Shown: positions 45,379-53,774 of the stretch, in pieces
Numbering within the stretch: the first letter of the stretch is position 1
Layout of the letters: each line of letters opens with the position of its first letter
NCBI RefSeq assembly: GCF_030142155.1
Contig: NZ_CP126247.1
Span: 2,852,001 to 2,916,000 of the forward strand
Source of the DNA: Arthrobacter sp. zg-Y820
GTDB lineage: Bacteria; Actinomycetota; Actinomycetes; Actinomycetales; Micrococcaceae
Direction of reading: 5' to 3'
DNA length: 64,000 bases
The notes under the pieces: generated by a model
The model's input: the letters and a program-made list of their open reading frames with translations, nothing else
Told to the model about the DNA's origin: nothing
Database searches by the model: none
Made by a program: the position numbers and the translations under genes

Positions 45379-46593
45379 TCAGGGTTCCTGGTCCGCGGTG
45401 CACTGTGCGAGCTCCGCGGGGCTCGTTCCGCCGGCCAGGGCCTCAACCGCGGTGCGTGCCTCGTCCAGCGTGGCGACGCGTACGACGTCGAGCCCCTCCG
45501 GAATGTGCCCGACAACTTCACCGCAGTTGTCCGCCGGAGCCAGGAAGAACTCAGCGCCGGCGTCGGACGCGCCCACCATCTTCTGCTGGATGCCGCCGAT
45601 GGCTCCGACATTTCCGGCCGAGTCAATGGTTCCGGTTCCGGCAAAGTGCTTGCCCCCGGTCAGTTCCCCGGGGGTCAGCCGGTCAATAATTCCCAGCGCG
45701 AACATCATGCCGGCGGACGGGCCTCCGACGTCGTTCAGGGCGATCGTGACCTCGAAGGGGAATTCGAAGCTGGTGGCCAGGAAGATTCCGAGCTGGTAGC
45801 TGCCGGTATCGCCGAGCACCGGCGTCACGGTTCCCGTCTGTTCCCGGCCGTCCCGCCGGAACGTTATCTCCACCGGAGCCCCGCCGCTGGCCTGCAGTTC
45901 CTCGCGCAGGGTGTCTATTCCGTCAATGTCAGTGCCGCCCACGCTGAGCAGGGTGTCTCCGGCCTCCAGCACCCCGGCGGCGGGCGAGCCATCCACCAGT
46001 TCGGCCACGGACAGGTCCTCGCTGAAGGCCACGTCCAGTTCGCGCAGCGCCGCCGCGACTGACGCCTCCTGCGAAGAGGTCATGGCGGCCGCGTTCTGTT
46101 GGTCGATGTCTTCACCGGTGGTTCCGCGCGGATAGACGAATTCCTGCGGCACGACGGCGTCCTCCGGGTTTAGCCACGCGCCGACGGCTTCCAGGAAACT
46201 CATGGCGGTGCCCGGTCCGCCGGCCACGTAGACAGTGGTCAGGTCAAGCTCTCCGTTGGTGGGGTACGTGGGCGCCCCCTCAATCTCGATCAACGGCGCC
46301 TCCTCCCCCTCAGCCGTCTCCACGGTGCCCACCGTGTTAAAGGTGGGACCGGGAGATTCCACCACATACGGCGCCGGAAGAAACAGTGCAACGGCTCCCA
46401 GCACCAGGGTCAGCGCGCCCGTCACCAGCAGCGCCCGCGAGCGCGGGTCCGGACGGTGCCCCCCGCTGAAAGGTCCGGAAGCTCCGTCCGGCAGCGGCGC
46501 CGGAACCGCGGGAAGCCCGCCCTGCCCCGGGTACGGACCCGCGGCCCGGGCGCTGGAAACGGAAGGGTCGTGCGGATGGTCTGAGGGGCGCAA
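45379..46593 (-). CDS. PDZ and Lon (S16)-like membrane protease (YlbL-like)
   Basis: 404 residues from a TTG at 46593, with AAAGG nine bases upstream. A cytoplasmic Pro-rich leader is followed by one transmembrane helix (about 54-74, LLVTGALTLVLGAVALFLPA). A PDZ domain follows (about 190-265, DLSVAELVDGSPAAGVLEAG, DTLLSVGGTDIDGIDTLREE). The C-terminal S16 protease domain has the Ser in NDVGGPSAGMMFALGIIDRL and the Lys in GNVGAIGGIQQKMVGA, i.e. an intact Ser-Lys dyad. It resembles Rv3194c and YlbL. It likely processes an unknown membrane protein and is convergent with neither neighbour; it reads toward the UPF0182 gene. Confidence 0.9.
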   Translation of the reverse strand: MRPSDHPHDPSVSSARAAGPYPGQGGLPAVPAPLPDGASGPFSGGHRPDPRSRALLVTGALTLVLGAVALFLPAPYVVESPGPTFNTVGTVETAEGEEAPLIEIEGAPTYPTNGELDLTTVYVAGGPGTAMSFLEAVGAWLNPEDAVVPQEFVYPRGTTGEDIDQQNAAAMTSSQEASVAAALRELDVAFSEDLSVAELVDGSPAAGVLEAGDTLLSVGGTDIDGIDTLREELQASGGAPVEITFRRDGREQTGTVTPVLGDTGSYQLGIFLATSFEFPFEVTIALNDVGGPSAGMMFALGIIDRLTPGELTGGKHFAGTGTIDSAGNVGAIGGIQQKMVGASDAGAEFFLAPADNCGEVVGHIPEGLDVVRVATLDEARTAVEALAGGTSPAELAQCTADQEP

Positions 46594-46917
46594 GTGGCCA
46601 ACCTTTTCTGAAGGTGGGAACCCGAGGCAGCTCGGTAAGGCTGAAACGGCTAACGAGGCTGATACGGCGGATACTGGCCCCAGCTTACGCCCGCGGGCCC
46701 TTTCCCCGCGGGTTCCCCGCGGGCGCCAGCGCGCTTAGGGCTTTGCCATCAGCGAACGAACCGGTGAATACAGGACAGGCGTCCCGGGCTGCCGGTAACG
46801 TAAGGAAACCATGGTCCGTGATTCAGCGGCCCGTGGTCCGGAGCAGCCAGGGCCGCCAACCGCGGGCTGCCTGTTCCGCGTTATGCACGTCAATCTTCCA
46901 CAGGACCGGTGGTATCC

Positions 46918-48426
46918 ATGAGCTCCAACCCTTCCGATCCCGGGGACACGCCCCAGGATCCGCTCTCCGAAATGCTTGCCCGACTGTTCGGCGGAGCCGG
47001 CGCCGGCGCCGGCGGCATGGATCCGCAGGAGCTGGCCAAAGCAGCCGGCCTGCCCTCCGATCCCAACGCCATGGCCATGATCTTCCAGCAGGTCCAGGCC
47101 ATGTTCAGCGCCCCCTCGGAAGGCCCGGTCAACTGGCAGCTTGCCAAGGACAATGCCCGCAGGGTTGCCGCCACGGACAGCGATCCCTCGGTGCTGCCCG
47201 CGCAGAGCAAGGAGGTGGACGAGGCGCTGCACGTCGCCCAGCTGTGGCTGGATCCCGTGACCGATTTCGCTTCCATTTCGGCGCTGGGCCAGGCCTGGAG
47301 CCGGGCGGAATGGGTGGAAGCCACCATGGATTCCTGGAAGCGGCTCACCGAACCCGTTGCCGTCAGCATCTCCCAGGCGCTGTCGAACGCGATCAGCACC
47401 CAGATGCCTGAAGAGATGAAGTCCATGATGGGCGGAGCATCCTCCATGCTCGCCAACATGGGCGGCGCAATGTTTGCCATCCAGCTCGGCCAGGCTGTCG
47501 GCGCCCTGTCCAAGGAAGTCGTCAGCTCCACCGACATTGGCCTCCCCCTCGCGGGCGGAACCATGGCGCTGCTGCCGGCCAACGTCGCCAAGTTCGGCGA
47601 AGGCCTGGACATCCCGGAAACGGAGATCCGGCTTTACCTGGCCGTCCGCGAAGCTGCGCATGCCCGGCTCTTCGCCCACGCTCCCTGGCTGGCGGGACAC
47701 CTTTTCGGCGCCGTTGACAGCTACGCCCGCGGCATCCACATCGACATTTCCAAGATCGAGGAAGTTGCCCGGGACCTGGATCCGTCCAACCCTGAGTCCA
47801 TTCAGGAAGCCCTCTCCGGCGGCGTTTTCCAGCCGGAGCGGACGGCGGCGCAGGACGCAGCCCTGGAACGCCTCGAAACAGCGCTTGCCCTGGTGGAGGG
47901 CTGGGTCGACGAAGTCACGGCAGCCGCAACGGTCAATCTGCCGTCGGCCGCCGCACTGCGCGAAATGATCCGCCGCCGCCGGGCAAGCGGTGGTCCCGCC
48001 GAGCACACCTTCTCCTCGCTGGTGGGCCTGGAGCTGCGTCCGCGCCGGCTCCGGGACGCGGCGACCCTTTGGTCGCAGCTCCGGGAGGAGCGCGGCATCG
48101 AGGGCCGCGATTCCGTGTGGGAGCACCCGGACCTCATGCCCACGGCCAAGGACCTGGATGATCCGAAGGGCTTCAGCAAGCGGCGTGAGCTGCTGGACGC
48201 CTCGGATTCCGACGTCGATGCCGCTTTGGAGCGACTCCTCAACGGCGGGTTTGATACGCCGGACCCTGACGCCGCCGATGGCGAGAAGGGAACTGCCGAC
48301 ACCACAACCGACGGCAACGGAACTGACGGCAGCGATACTGCCAACGGCACCGATTCCGAGAACGGGGACGGCAACGAGAACGGTGACGACACCGATCCGG
48401 GTGCCGGCGGACAGCCTCGGCCCTAA
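46918..48426 (+). CDS. DUF2342 zincin-like protein (Rv3195-like)
   Basis: 502 residues from ATG 46918 (MSSNPSDPGDTPQDPLSEML); GTG 46909 three codons upstream is possible, as it has CAGGA ahead. Features: GPVNWQLAKDNARRVAATDS, then FAIQLGQAVGALSKEVVSST and the metal-site-like ETEIRLYLAVREAAHARLFA with AHAPWLAGHLFGAV. DUF2342 is classed as zincin-like; only E-x-x-H of the usual HExxH is present, as in the family. The C-terminus is an Asp/Gly/Asn-rich disordered tail. The 325-base stretch upstream (46594-46917) contains no gene and no clear promoter. It is divergent from the PDZ/S16 gene. Confidence 0.88.
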   Translation: MSSNPSDPGDTPQDPLSEMLARLFGGAGAGAGGMDPQELAKAAGLPSDPNAMAMIFQQVQAMFSAPSEGPVNWQLAKDNARRVAATDSDPSVLPAQSKEVDEALHVAQLWLDPVTDFASISALGQAWSRAEWVEATMDSWKRLTEPVAVSISQALSNAISTQMPEEMKSMMGGASSMLANMGGAMFAIQLGQAVGALSKEVVSSTDIGLPLAGGTMALLPANVAKFGEGLDIPETEIRLYLAVREAAHARLFAHAPWLAGHLFGAVDSYARGIHIDISKIEEVARDLDPSNPESIQEALSGGVFQPERTAAQDAALERLETALALVEGWVDEVTAAATVNLPSAAALREMIRRRRASGGPAEHTFSSLVGLELRPRRLRDAATLWSQLREERGIEGRDSVWEHPDLMPTAKDLDDPKGFSKRRELLDASDSDVDAALERLLNGGFDTPDPDAADGEKGTADTTTDGNGTDGSDTANGTDSENGDGNENGDDTDPGAGGQPRP

Positions 48427-48457
48427 CCGCACCGCTTGACCGCACCAGCGTAAGCCC

Positions 48458-48497
48458 GCAGCGGGCCCGGCAGCCTTTCGGCGGCCGGGCCCGCTGC
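48458..48497. terminator. Hairpin between convergent DUF2342 and M48 genes
   Basis: GCAGCGGGCCCGGC (48458-48471) pairs perfectly with GCCGGGCCCGCTGC (48484-48497) around a 12-base loop. It lies 31 bases past the DUF2342 stop and 53 before the M48 stop, so it may serve both. Confidence 0.8.
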
Positions 48498-48549
48498 GTT
48501 AAGCGGCGTCCCTGATCAGGGGTCCTTCGGCATCAGCATTTGGTCGGCG

Positions 48550-49293
48550 TCAGCTGGGCCCTTGGGCGTCGCCCCTAGCGTCGTCGCCAAGATCCGGCAC
48601 CACGGGCTCGTCAGCGCCCTGGTCTTCCTGCATGGCCCCCTCCAGTCCCCGGGAGCTGGCGAAGGCCGCCCCCTGGAGGTAGGCCTTGGCGGTTTCCGTG
48701 TACGGGTAGGACTCCAGCAAGCGCCAGAATGCGGCTGAATGTGAAGCTTCGATCAGGTGTGCCAGCTCGTGCAGCAGCACATAGTCAACAACCCAGGCGG
48801 GCATGCCCTGCAGCTTGTCGGAAAGCCGGATGGTTCCTCGGGCCGGCGTGGCCGATCCCCAGCGTGAATTCTGGTTGGTCACCCACCGTACCGACACCGG
48901 CTGCGCCGCTCCGTTCAGGTAGCGCCGGGACAGCTCGGCAGCCCGACCGGCCAGCTCCCCCGCTTGGGCCTGCGGATTGGACGGCGGCACCGGTGCCGCG
49001 CGCTGCTCCAGCCGGGTGACCATCCGCCGGACCCATTCCGCTTCTTGGGCCTTCGTGAAGTGGCCCGGTATCGAAATCACGGCCTTTCCGTCGCGGAAGG
49101 CGGCGTTCACCGTCCGGCGGCGTTTGGCTGAGCGGCGGACTTCGATCGGAATTCCCGTACTGGTCACCGAGGGCACGGGGGAAGGCATAGGGGAAGGCAG
49201 AGCGGACGGCACGGGGGAAGGCATAGGGGAAGGCAGAGTGCCGGGCCCCGGTTCCTGACGGTGTTTCGAGCGGCGCGCGTCTCCTATAGGCAT
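48550..49293 (-). CDS. YgjP-like M48 family metallopeptidase
   Basis: 247 residues from ATG 49293. After a Pro/Ser/Met repeat (LPSPMPSPVPSALPSPMPSP) comes GIPIEVRRSAKRRRTVNAAF. The metallopeptidase core is VSVRWVTNQNSRWGSATPAR, GTIRLSDKLQGMPAWVVDYV, then VLLHELAHLIEASHSAAFW with the HExxH zinc motif and the downstream H (ASHSAAFW). The C-terminal acidic tail is variable. The family includes E. coli YgjP, linked to UTP/pyrophosphatase-like or zincin activity; no substrate can be assigned. The leader repeat is a 36-bp DNA duplication. Confidence 0.88.
   Translation of the reverse strand: MPIGDARRSKHRQEPGPGTLPSPMPSPVPSALPSPMPSPVPSVTSTGIPIEVRRSAKRRRTVNAAFRDGKAVISIPGHFTKAQEAEWVRRMVTRLEQRAAPVPPSNPQAQAGELAGRAAELSRRYLNGAAQPVSVRWVTNQNSRWGSATPARGTIRLSDKLQGMPAWVVDYVLLHELAHLIEASHSAAFWRLLESYPYTETAKAYLQGAAFASSRGLEGAMQEDQGADEPVVPDLGDDARGDAQGPS
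49172..49238. repeat. 36-bp direct duplication in the M48 gene leader
   Basis: GGCACGGGGGAAGGCATAGG and the following GGAAGGCAGAG occur at 49172-49202 and again, identical, at 49208-49238. The period is 36 bases, a multiple of three, so the frame is kept and PSPMPSPVPSAL is duplicated. Confidence 0.9.
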
Positions 49294-49430
49294 GCCTTAA
49301 CCCTAGGCGAGCCGCCGGGGTGCCCCGGCCCCTGTGGATAACCTGCCAACCCGGATGGCGCGCGTGCCAAGATGGCCTCACAGGCCATCCCCGCCTGCTG
49401 CCGGACCGGCTATCCACTGCAGGAGGTCCC

Positions 49431-50501
49431 ATGCGGATCAATCCCGGGCTTCACGTCTTGGCGCTCTCGTCTTCAGCCCGGCAGTACGGTCTGGGACCGG
49501 ACGCCCTGGTCCTGCGCGGTCTGCGGGACAGCGACCTCGCCTTTCTGGCCGACCTCCGCGACGGGCTGCCCGACGGCACGGAATCGGCAGCAGCACGCAG
49601 TCATTCAGTGCCCTCTCAACGGGCCCGGGCCCTGACCCAGGCGCTGTCCGCCATCCTGCTGCCCTTCCCCGACACCGCCGGTTCCGCCGACCCTGCAGTT
49701 CCGGCACTGCGCCTGGAACGGCTGGCCGCCGACAGCACCCGGCTCTCGGCCGCGTACCGCGTGAACGGCTCAATGATCGTCCGGCGGCGATCCCGGGCTG
49801 CGGTGGAAATCAACGGGCTCGGCCGGATCGGCTCACTGCTGGCCCGGACCCTGGCCGGAGCGGGGGTGGGGACGCTGATGCTCGCCGATCCGGGCGCCGT
49901 CCTCCCCGCCGACGTCGGGCCGGGCTATCCGTTGACGGATCAGGGCATGCTGCGGGCGCAGGCAGTGAAGCGGCACATCTACCGCCTGGACCCCACGATC
50001 CAGGTCCTCACCGCCAACACCCTGAATCCCGGACCGCGGCCGGCGCACCTGGACCTGTCAGTCTGGGTGGGCACCCCGCCCATTGCCGGGCGGACTGCCG
50101 GTGTTCCGGCGATGGAACATCCGCACCTCGCGGTCACCGTCCAGGAAACCGGCGTCGACGTCGGTCCCCTGGTTGTTCCCGGGCTGACCCCGTGTCTGGA
50201 GTGCCTGGACCGGCAGCTGGCCGACGGCGACAGCACCTGGTATTCCGCGGCAGATGCCCTCGGGCGGCAGCAGATCGACGCCGCGCCGGCCGGGGAGGAA
50301 ACCGCCGGGGCCGTTGCCGCCGCCGGTGCCGCCGCCGGGCAGGTGCTCGCGTTCCTGGACGGCGTGGTCCAGCCGGCCACGTGGTCCGCGGTGGTGGTGC
50401 TGCGCGCAGCCGACGGCTATCCCGGACTGAAAAGGCTGTCCTTCCATCCGGACTGCGGATGCCGTCTGCAGCAAAGGGACTCCCCCGCGCAGGCATCCTG
50501 A
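49431..50501 (+). CDS. ThiF/E1-like adenylyltransferase-fold protein (Rv3196-like)
   Basis: Start ATG 49431 (MRINPGLHVLALSSSARQYG), with CAGGAGGTCCC directly upstream, an excellent ribosome-binding site. The 356-residue protein has an N-terminal winged-helix-like region (GPDALVLRGLRDSDLAFLAD). A Rossmann E1/ThiF-like domain follows (about 145-300: EINGLGRIGSLLARTLAGAG, VGTLMLADPGAVLPADVG). C-terminal Cys pairs are in GLTPCLECLDRQL and HPDCGC. The acidic residue expected after the second sheet is replaced in LDLSVWVGTPPI, so adenylation is doubtful. No whiB7-like gene is present next to it, unlike in mycobacteria. Function is unknown. Confidence 0.85.
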   Translation: MRINPGLHVLALSSSARQYGLGPDALVLRGLRDSDLAFLADLRDGLPDGTESAAARSHSVPSQRARALTQALSAILLPFPDTAGSADPAVPALRLERLAADSTRLSAAYRVNGSMIVRRRSRAAVEINGLGRIGSLLARTLAGAGVGTLMLADPGAVLPADVGPGYPLTDQGMLRAQAVKRHIYRLDPTIQVLTANTLNPGPRPAHLDLSVWVGTPPIAGRTAGVPAMEHPHLAVTVQETGVDVGPLVVPGLTPCLECLDRQLADGDSTWYSAADALGRQQIDAAPAGEETAGAVAAAGAAAGQVLAFLDGVVQPATWSAVVVLRAADGYPGLKRLSFHPDCGCRLQQRDSPAQAS

Positions 50502-50507
50502 CGGTTC

Positions 50508-50534
50508 TGCTGTCCGCCGCTTCGGCGGACAGCA
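50508..50534. terminator. Bidirectional hairpin between ThiF-like gene and uvrD2
   Basis: TGCTGTCCGCCG (50508-50519) pairs with CGGCGGACAGCA (50523-50534) across CTT, a perfect 12-base stem. It sits in the 52-base gap between convergent stops. Confidence 0.8.
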
Positions 50535-50553
50535 CCGGAGGGCTGACCGCCGG

Positions 50554-52671
50554 CTAGTTATCCGCCAGGACCCGCAGGACGGCTTCACCGTAGCGTTCCA
50601 GTTTGGAGGGACCAACACCGGGGAGGGTGGCCAGGCGGTTCAGGGACGGCGGGCGGTCCTCGGCGATAGCCACCAGCGTGGAATCAGTGAAAACGACAAA
50701 GGCCGGCACTCCGGCTTCGGAAGCTGTGGTCCGGCGCCATTCGCGCAGGGCGTCGAAGGTGCTTTCCTCATAGGTCACCGGGCATTCCCCGCAGCGTCCC
50801 ACCTTGCGTTCGGCACCGGTGGTGAGCAGTGTTCCGCAGATCCGGCACTTGGCGGGGCCGCTGGCCTTGCGCCGCGACGCGGGTTTGGGAGCCACTGCCC
50901 GCTGCGCGTCGCGGGCCGTCTGCGGGCGGAGGCCGTCCAGGAACCGGGACGGCTTGCGGTTGGCGCGCCCGCCGGGCGTCCGCGCCGTGGACCAGGACAG
51001 GTGCAGGTGCTCCCGGGCGCGGGTGATGCCCACGTAGAGCAGCCGCCGTTCCTCATCCACCGCTTCGGGTGTGTCGGCAAAGGAAATCGGCATCAGGCCC
51101 TCGCTCAGGCCGACGAGGAACACTGCGTCCCACTCCAGGCCCTTGGCCGAGTGCAGCGAGGCCAGGGTGACGCCCTGCACGGTGGGGGCATGCTGGGAGG
51201 CAGCGCGCTCGTCGAGCTCGGAAACGAAATCCATGAGCGTGAAGATTGCATCGGGGTCCTGGGTGCGGCTGGCGTGCAGCTCGTCGGCCAGGGATACCAG
51301 GGCCGCCAGTGACTCCCACTTCTCCCGAACGGCGCCGCCGCCGGCGGGCGCCTCCGGGCTGTAGCCCAGGGACACCAGGATGTCCCGCACCAGCTGCGGC
51401 ACCGGGTCGTTGCCCACGGCCCGGGACGCCGCGCGCAGCTGCGCGATGGCATCACGCACCTCGCGCCGGGCAAAGAACCGCTCGCCGCCGCGCAGCTGGT
51501 AGCCGATTCCGGCAGAGGTCAGGGCCTGCTCGTAGGCCTGTGACTGCCCGTTGGTGCGGAACAGGATGGCGATCTCGGCGGGCTGCACGCCCTCCTTGAT
51601 CAGTGCCTTGATGCGTTCGGCCACGGAGGCGGCCTCGGCGTCGTCGTCGGCGCATTCGGTAAAGGTCGGTTCGGGGCCGGCCGGACGCTGGGCAATCAGT
51701 TCCAGCGGTTTGGGCCAGGGAGGGGCGAACCGGGAACGCTCGCCCTCGGCCGTGCGGGCGGCCAGGATCCGGTTCGCCAGGCCCACCACCTGGGGCGTGG
51801 AGCGGTAGTCCCGGACCAGCTTCACGATGGGAGCCTCCGGAAAGCGAGAGGGGAAGCCCAAAAGGTGCTTGGAGGTGGCGCCGGTGAAGGAGTAGATGGT
51901 CTGGCTGGAGTCGCCCACCACGCACAGCTCGTCGCGGCCGCCCAGCCACAGGTCCAGCAGCCGCTGCTGGAGCGGGGACACATCCTGGTACTCGTCCACC
52001 ACAAAGTGCCGGTACTGGTCGCGCACCGTCGCGGCCACGCGGGCATCTTCCTGGAGGATCCCGACGGTGATCAGCAGCACGTCCTCGAAGTCGATGACGT
52101 TGCGGTCCACCTTGACGTCTTCGTAGGCCTGGAAGATGCGGGAAATCGTGATGAGGTCGAACCCGGCGGGGGCATCCCGGTCCTTGGCCGCCGACACGTA
52201 GCTCTCCGGGGTGAGCATGGATACCTTGGCCCACTCGATTTCGGCCGCGACGTCGCGGATGGCGGCGCGGTCGGTGGAGAGCCGCAGCCGGCGGGCGGCT
52301 TCGGCGATGAACTGGGCCTTGTGGCTGAGCAGGTCCGGCATCTGGCCGCCGACCGTCTGGGGCCAAAAGTACTGCAACTGCTTCAGTGCTGCGGCGTGGA
52401 AGGTCTTGGCCTGCACGCCGCCGGCGCCCAGGTCGCGCAGCCGGGTGCGCATCTCGGCGGCGGCCCGGGCGGTGAAGGTCACCGCCAGCACGCGCTGCGG
52501 CTTGTACACGCCGGTGTGCACGCCGTAGGCCATGCGGTGCGTGATGGCCCGGGTCTTGCCGGTGCCCGCGCCGGCCAGGACGCACAGCGGCCCGGTCAGG
52601 GAGGTGGCCACTTCCCGCTGTTCGTCATCGAGCCCGGCAAGAATCCGTGCTTCAGCGGAGTTCTCGCTCAT
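50554..52671 (-). CDS. uvrD2: ATP-dependent DNA helicase UvrD2
   Basis: 705 residues from ATG 52671 (MSENSAEARILAGLDDEQRE). Superfamily 1A helicase motifs are intact: Q/Walker A CVLAGAGTGKTRAITHRMAY, Ia TFTARAAAEMRTRL, II HFVVDEYQDVSPLQQRLLDL, III VVGDSSQTIYSFTGA, IV LVRDYRSTPQVVGLANRIL, V/VI SLHSAKGLEWDAVFLVG and RLLYVGITRARE. The C-terminus has a tetracysteine motif (CRICG...CGECP) and an HRDC domain (LPGVGPSKLERYGEAVLRVL). This combination defines UvrD2 of actinobacteria, a 3'-5' helicase essential in mycobacteria. It overlaps the nudC stop by four bases. Confidence 0.95.
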   Translation of the reverse strand: MSENSAEARILAGLDDEQREVATSLTGPLCVLAGAGTGKTRAITHRMAYGVHTGVYKPQRVLAVTFTARAAAEMRTRLRDLGAGGVQAKTFHAAALKQLQYFWPQTVGGQMPDLLSHKAQFIAEAARRLRLSTDRAAIRDVAAEIEWAKVSMLTPESYVSAAKDRDAPAGFDLITISRIFQAYEDVKVDRNVIDFEDVLLITVGILQEDARVAATVRDQYRHFVVDEYQDVSPLQQRLLDLWLGGRDELCVVGDSSQTIYSFTGATSKHLLGFPSRFPEAPIVKLVRDYRSTPQVVGLANRILAARTAEGERSRFAPPWPKPLELIAQRPAGPEPTFTECADDDAEAASVAERIKALIKEGVQPAEIAILFRTNGQSQAYEQALTSAGIGYQLRGGERFFARREVRDAIAQLRAASRAVGNDPVPQLVRDILVSLGYSPEAPAGGGAVREKWESLAALVSLADELHASRTQDPDAIFTLMDFVSELDERAASQHAPTVQGVTLASLHSAKGLEWDAVFLVGLSEGLMPISFADTPEAVDEERRLLYVGITRAREHLHLSWSTARTPGGRANRKPSRFLDGLRPQTARDAQRAVAPKPASRRKASGPAKCRICGTLLTTGAERKVGRCGECPVTYEESTFDALREWRRTTASEAGVPAFVVFTDSTLVAIAEDRPPSLNRLATLPGVGPSKLERYGEAVLRVLADN

Positions 52672-53633
52672 GCCCGGGCCTCGGTCTGCGGTTCGGCGAT
52701 CGGGCCTCCGTACCAGCGCTCGATCAGGTTCCGGGCAATGGAGATGCCGCCGGCAATCGTGATCTCACCGCTGGCCACGGCGTTCCCCAGCTCTTCCCGG
52801 GTGAACCAGCGCACGTCGGAGATTTCGACGCCGTCGGACACCGCTGCCGCGGCGTCTTCGGTCCGGGCGGTGAAGCCCAGCATCAGGGAGCACGGGAACG
52901 GCCAGGGCTGCGAGCCCAGGTACTGCGGCGAGTGGACAACCAGTCCGGATTCCTCGGCGACCTCGCGGATCACCGCGCCTTCCAGGGATTCGCCGGGCTC
53001 GACGAAACCGGCCAGCGTGGAGTAGCGGTTGCCCTTCCAGGCCGCTGCCGAACCGAGCAGCAGCCGGTCCTCGGGGTCGGTGATGGCCACGATGATGGCC
53101 GGATCGGTGCGCGGAAAGTGCTGGCTGTTGTCCTCGGTGCACCGGCGGACCCAGCCGCCCTGCTCGGGAACGGTGGGAGCGCCGCAGCGCGGGCAGTGGG
53201 TGTGGGTGGCATGCCAGTTGGAGACGGCAGCGGCTTCCACGAAGAGTGCGGTATCGAGCTCGCCGAGCAGGACGGCGACGTCGCGCAGCGAAGCCCAGCG
53301 GGCGCCGTCGTTCTCCAGCGCGGGATCCTCCCAGGCCAGCGTGACCAGAACGACGTCGGTGCCGGCCGGCTCCTGTGCGTCGGCCAGGGTGCGGCCCAAG
53401 TAGATGGGGACCTCCCCGAAGCCGCTCTCCGCGACCCGGGCAAGCACCATCTCGGTGTCGTTGATCAGTGCCTTCCCGCCAGCCATGTACATGACGCGGG
53501 TGGCGGGGTTGGCGCGGATCTGTTCGAACAGGTCCGCTGCCACGCGGCGGTCCGAACCGCGGTCCACTGCGGTGCGGGCCAGCGGCAAAATTCCAAGAGG
53601 GGGTACAACTGCTAGCGGTGCTGGGCTGCTCAT
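52668..53633 (-). CDS. nudC: NAD(+) diphosphatase / NADH pyrophosphatase NudC
   Basis: Start ATG 53633 (MSSPAPLAVVPPLGILPLAR). The 321-residue protein has the N-terminal NudC domain, a zinc-ribbon region (HTHCPRCGAPTVPEQGGWVR, with a third Cys in RRCTEDNSQHFPR) and the Nudix box beginning GFVEPGESLEG and ending REVAEESGL. The NADH-specific SQPWPFPCSLM motif follows. NudC hydrolyses NAD(H) to NMN and AMP and can remove NAD caps from RNA. The order uvrD2-nudC equals Rv3198c-Rv3199c; the two genes overlap by four bases and are co-translated. Confidence 0.95.
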   Translation of the reverse strand: MSSPAPLAVVPPLGILPLARTAVDRGSDRRVAADLFEQIRANPATRVMYMAGGKALINDTEMVLARVAESGFGEVPIYLGRTLADAQEPAGTDVVLVTLAWEDPALENDGARWASLRDVAVLLGELDTALFVEAAAVSNWHATHTHCPRCGAPTVPEQGGWVRRCTEDNSQHFPRTDPAIIVAITDPEDRLLLGSAAAWKGNRYSTLAGFVEPGESLEGAVIREVAEESGLVVHSPQYLGSQPWPFPCSLMLGFTARTEDAAAAVSDGVEISDVRWFTREELGNAVASGEITIAGGISIARNLIERWYGGPIAEPQTEARA

Positions 53634-53774
53634 GTCTCTACCGTACTGACTTGCACCCCCCAACCTGTAGTTGGAGCCCGGCTACCTGCACGGCGTGAGT
53701 TATTGCTCACGCATCCCGCGACTCGCCGCCAGCCTATGGTTATTCGTGCCACATCTACCTCTACCGTTGAACAT

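Noticed and set aside
46735..48432. 565-codon minus-strand frame opposite DUF2342
   Set aside because: Shadow of a well-supported plus-strand gene that has family motifs and a plausible start.
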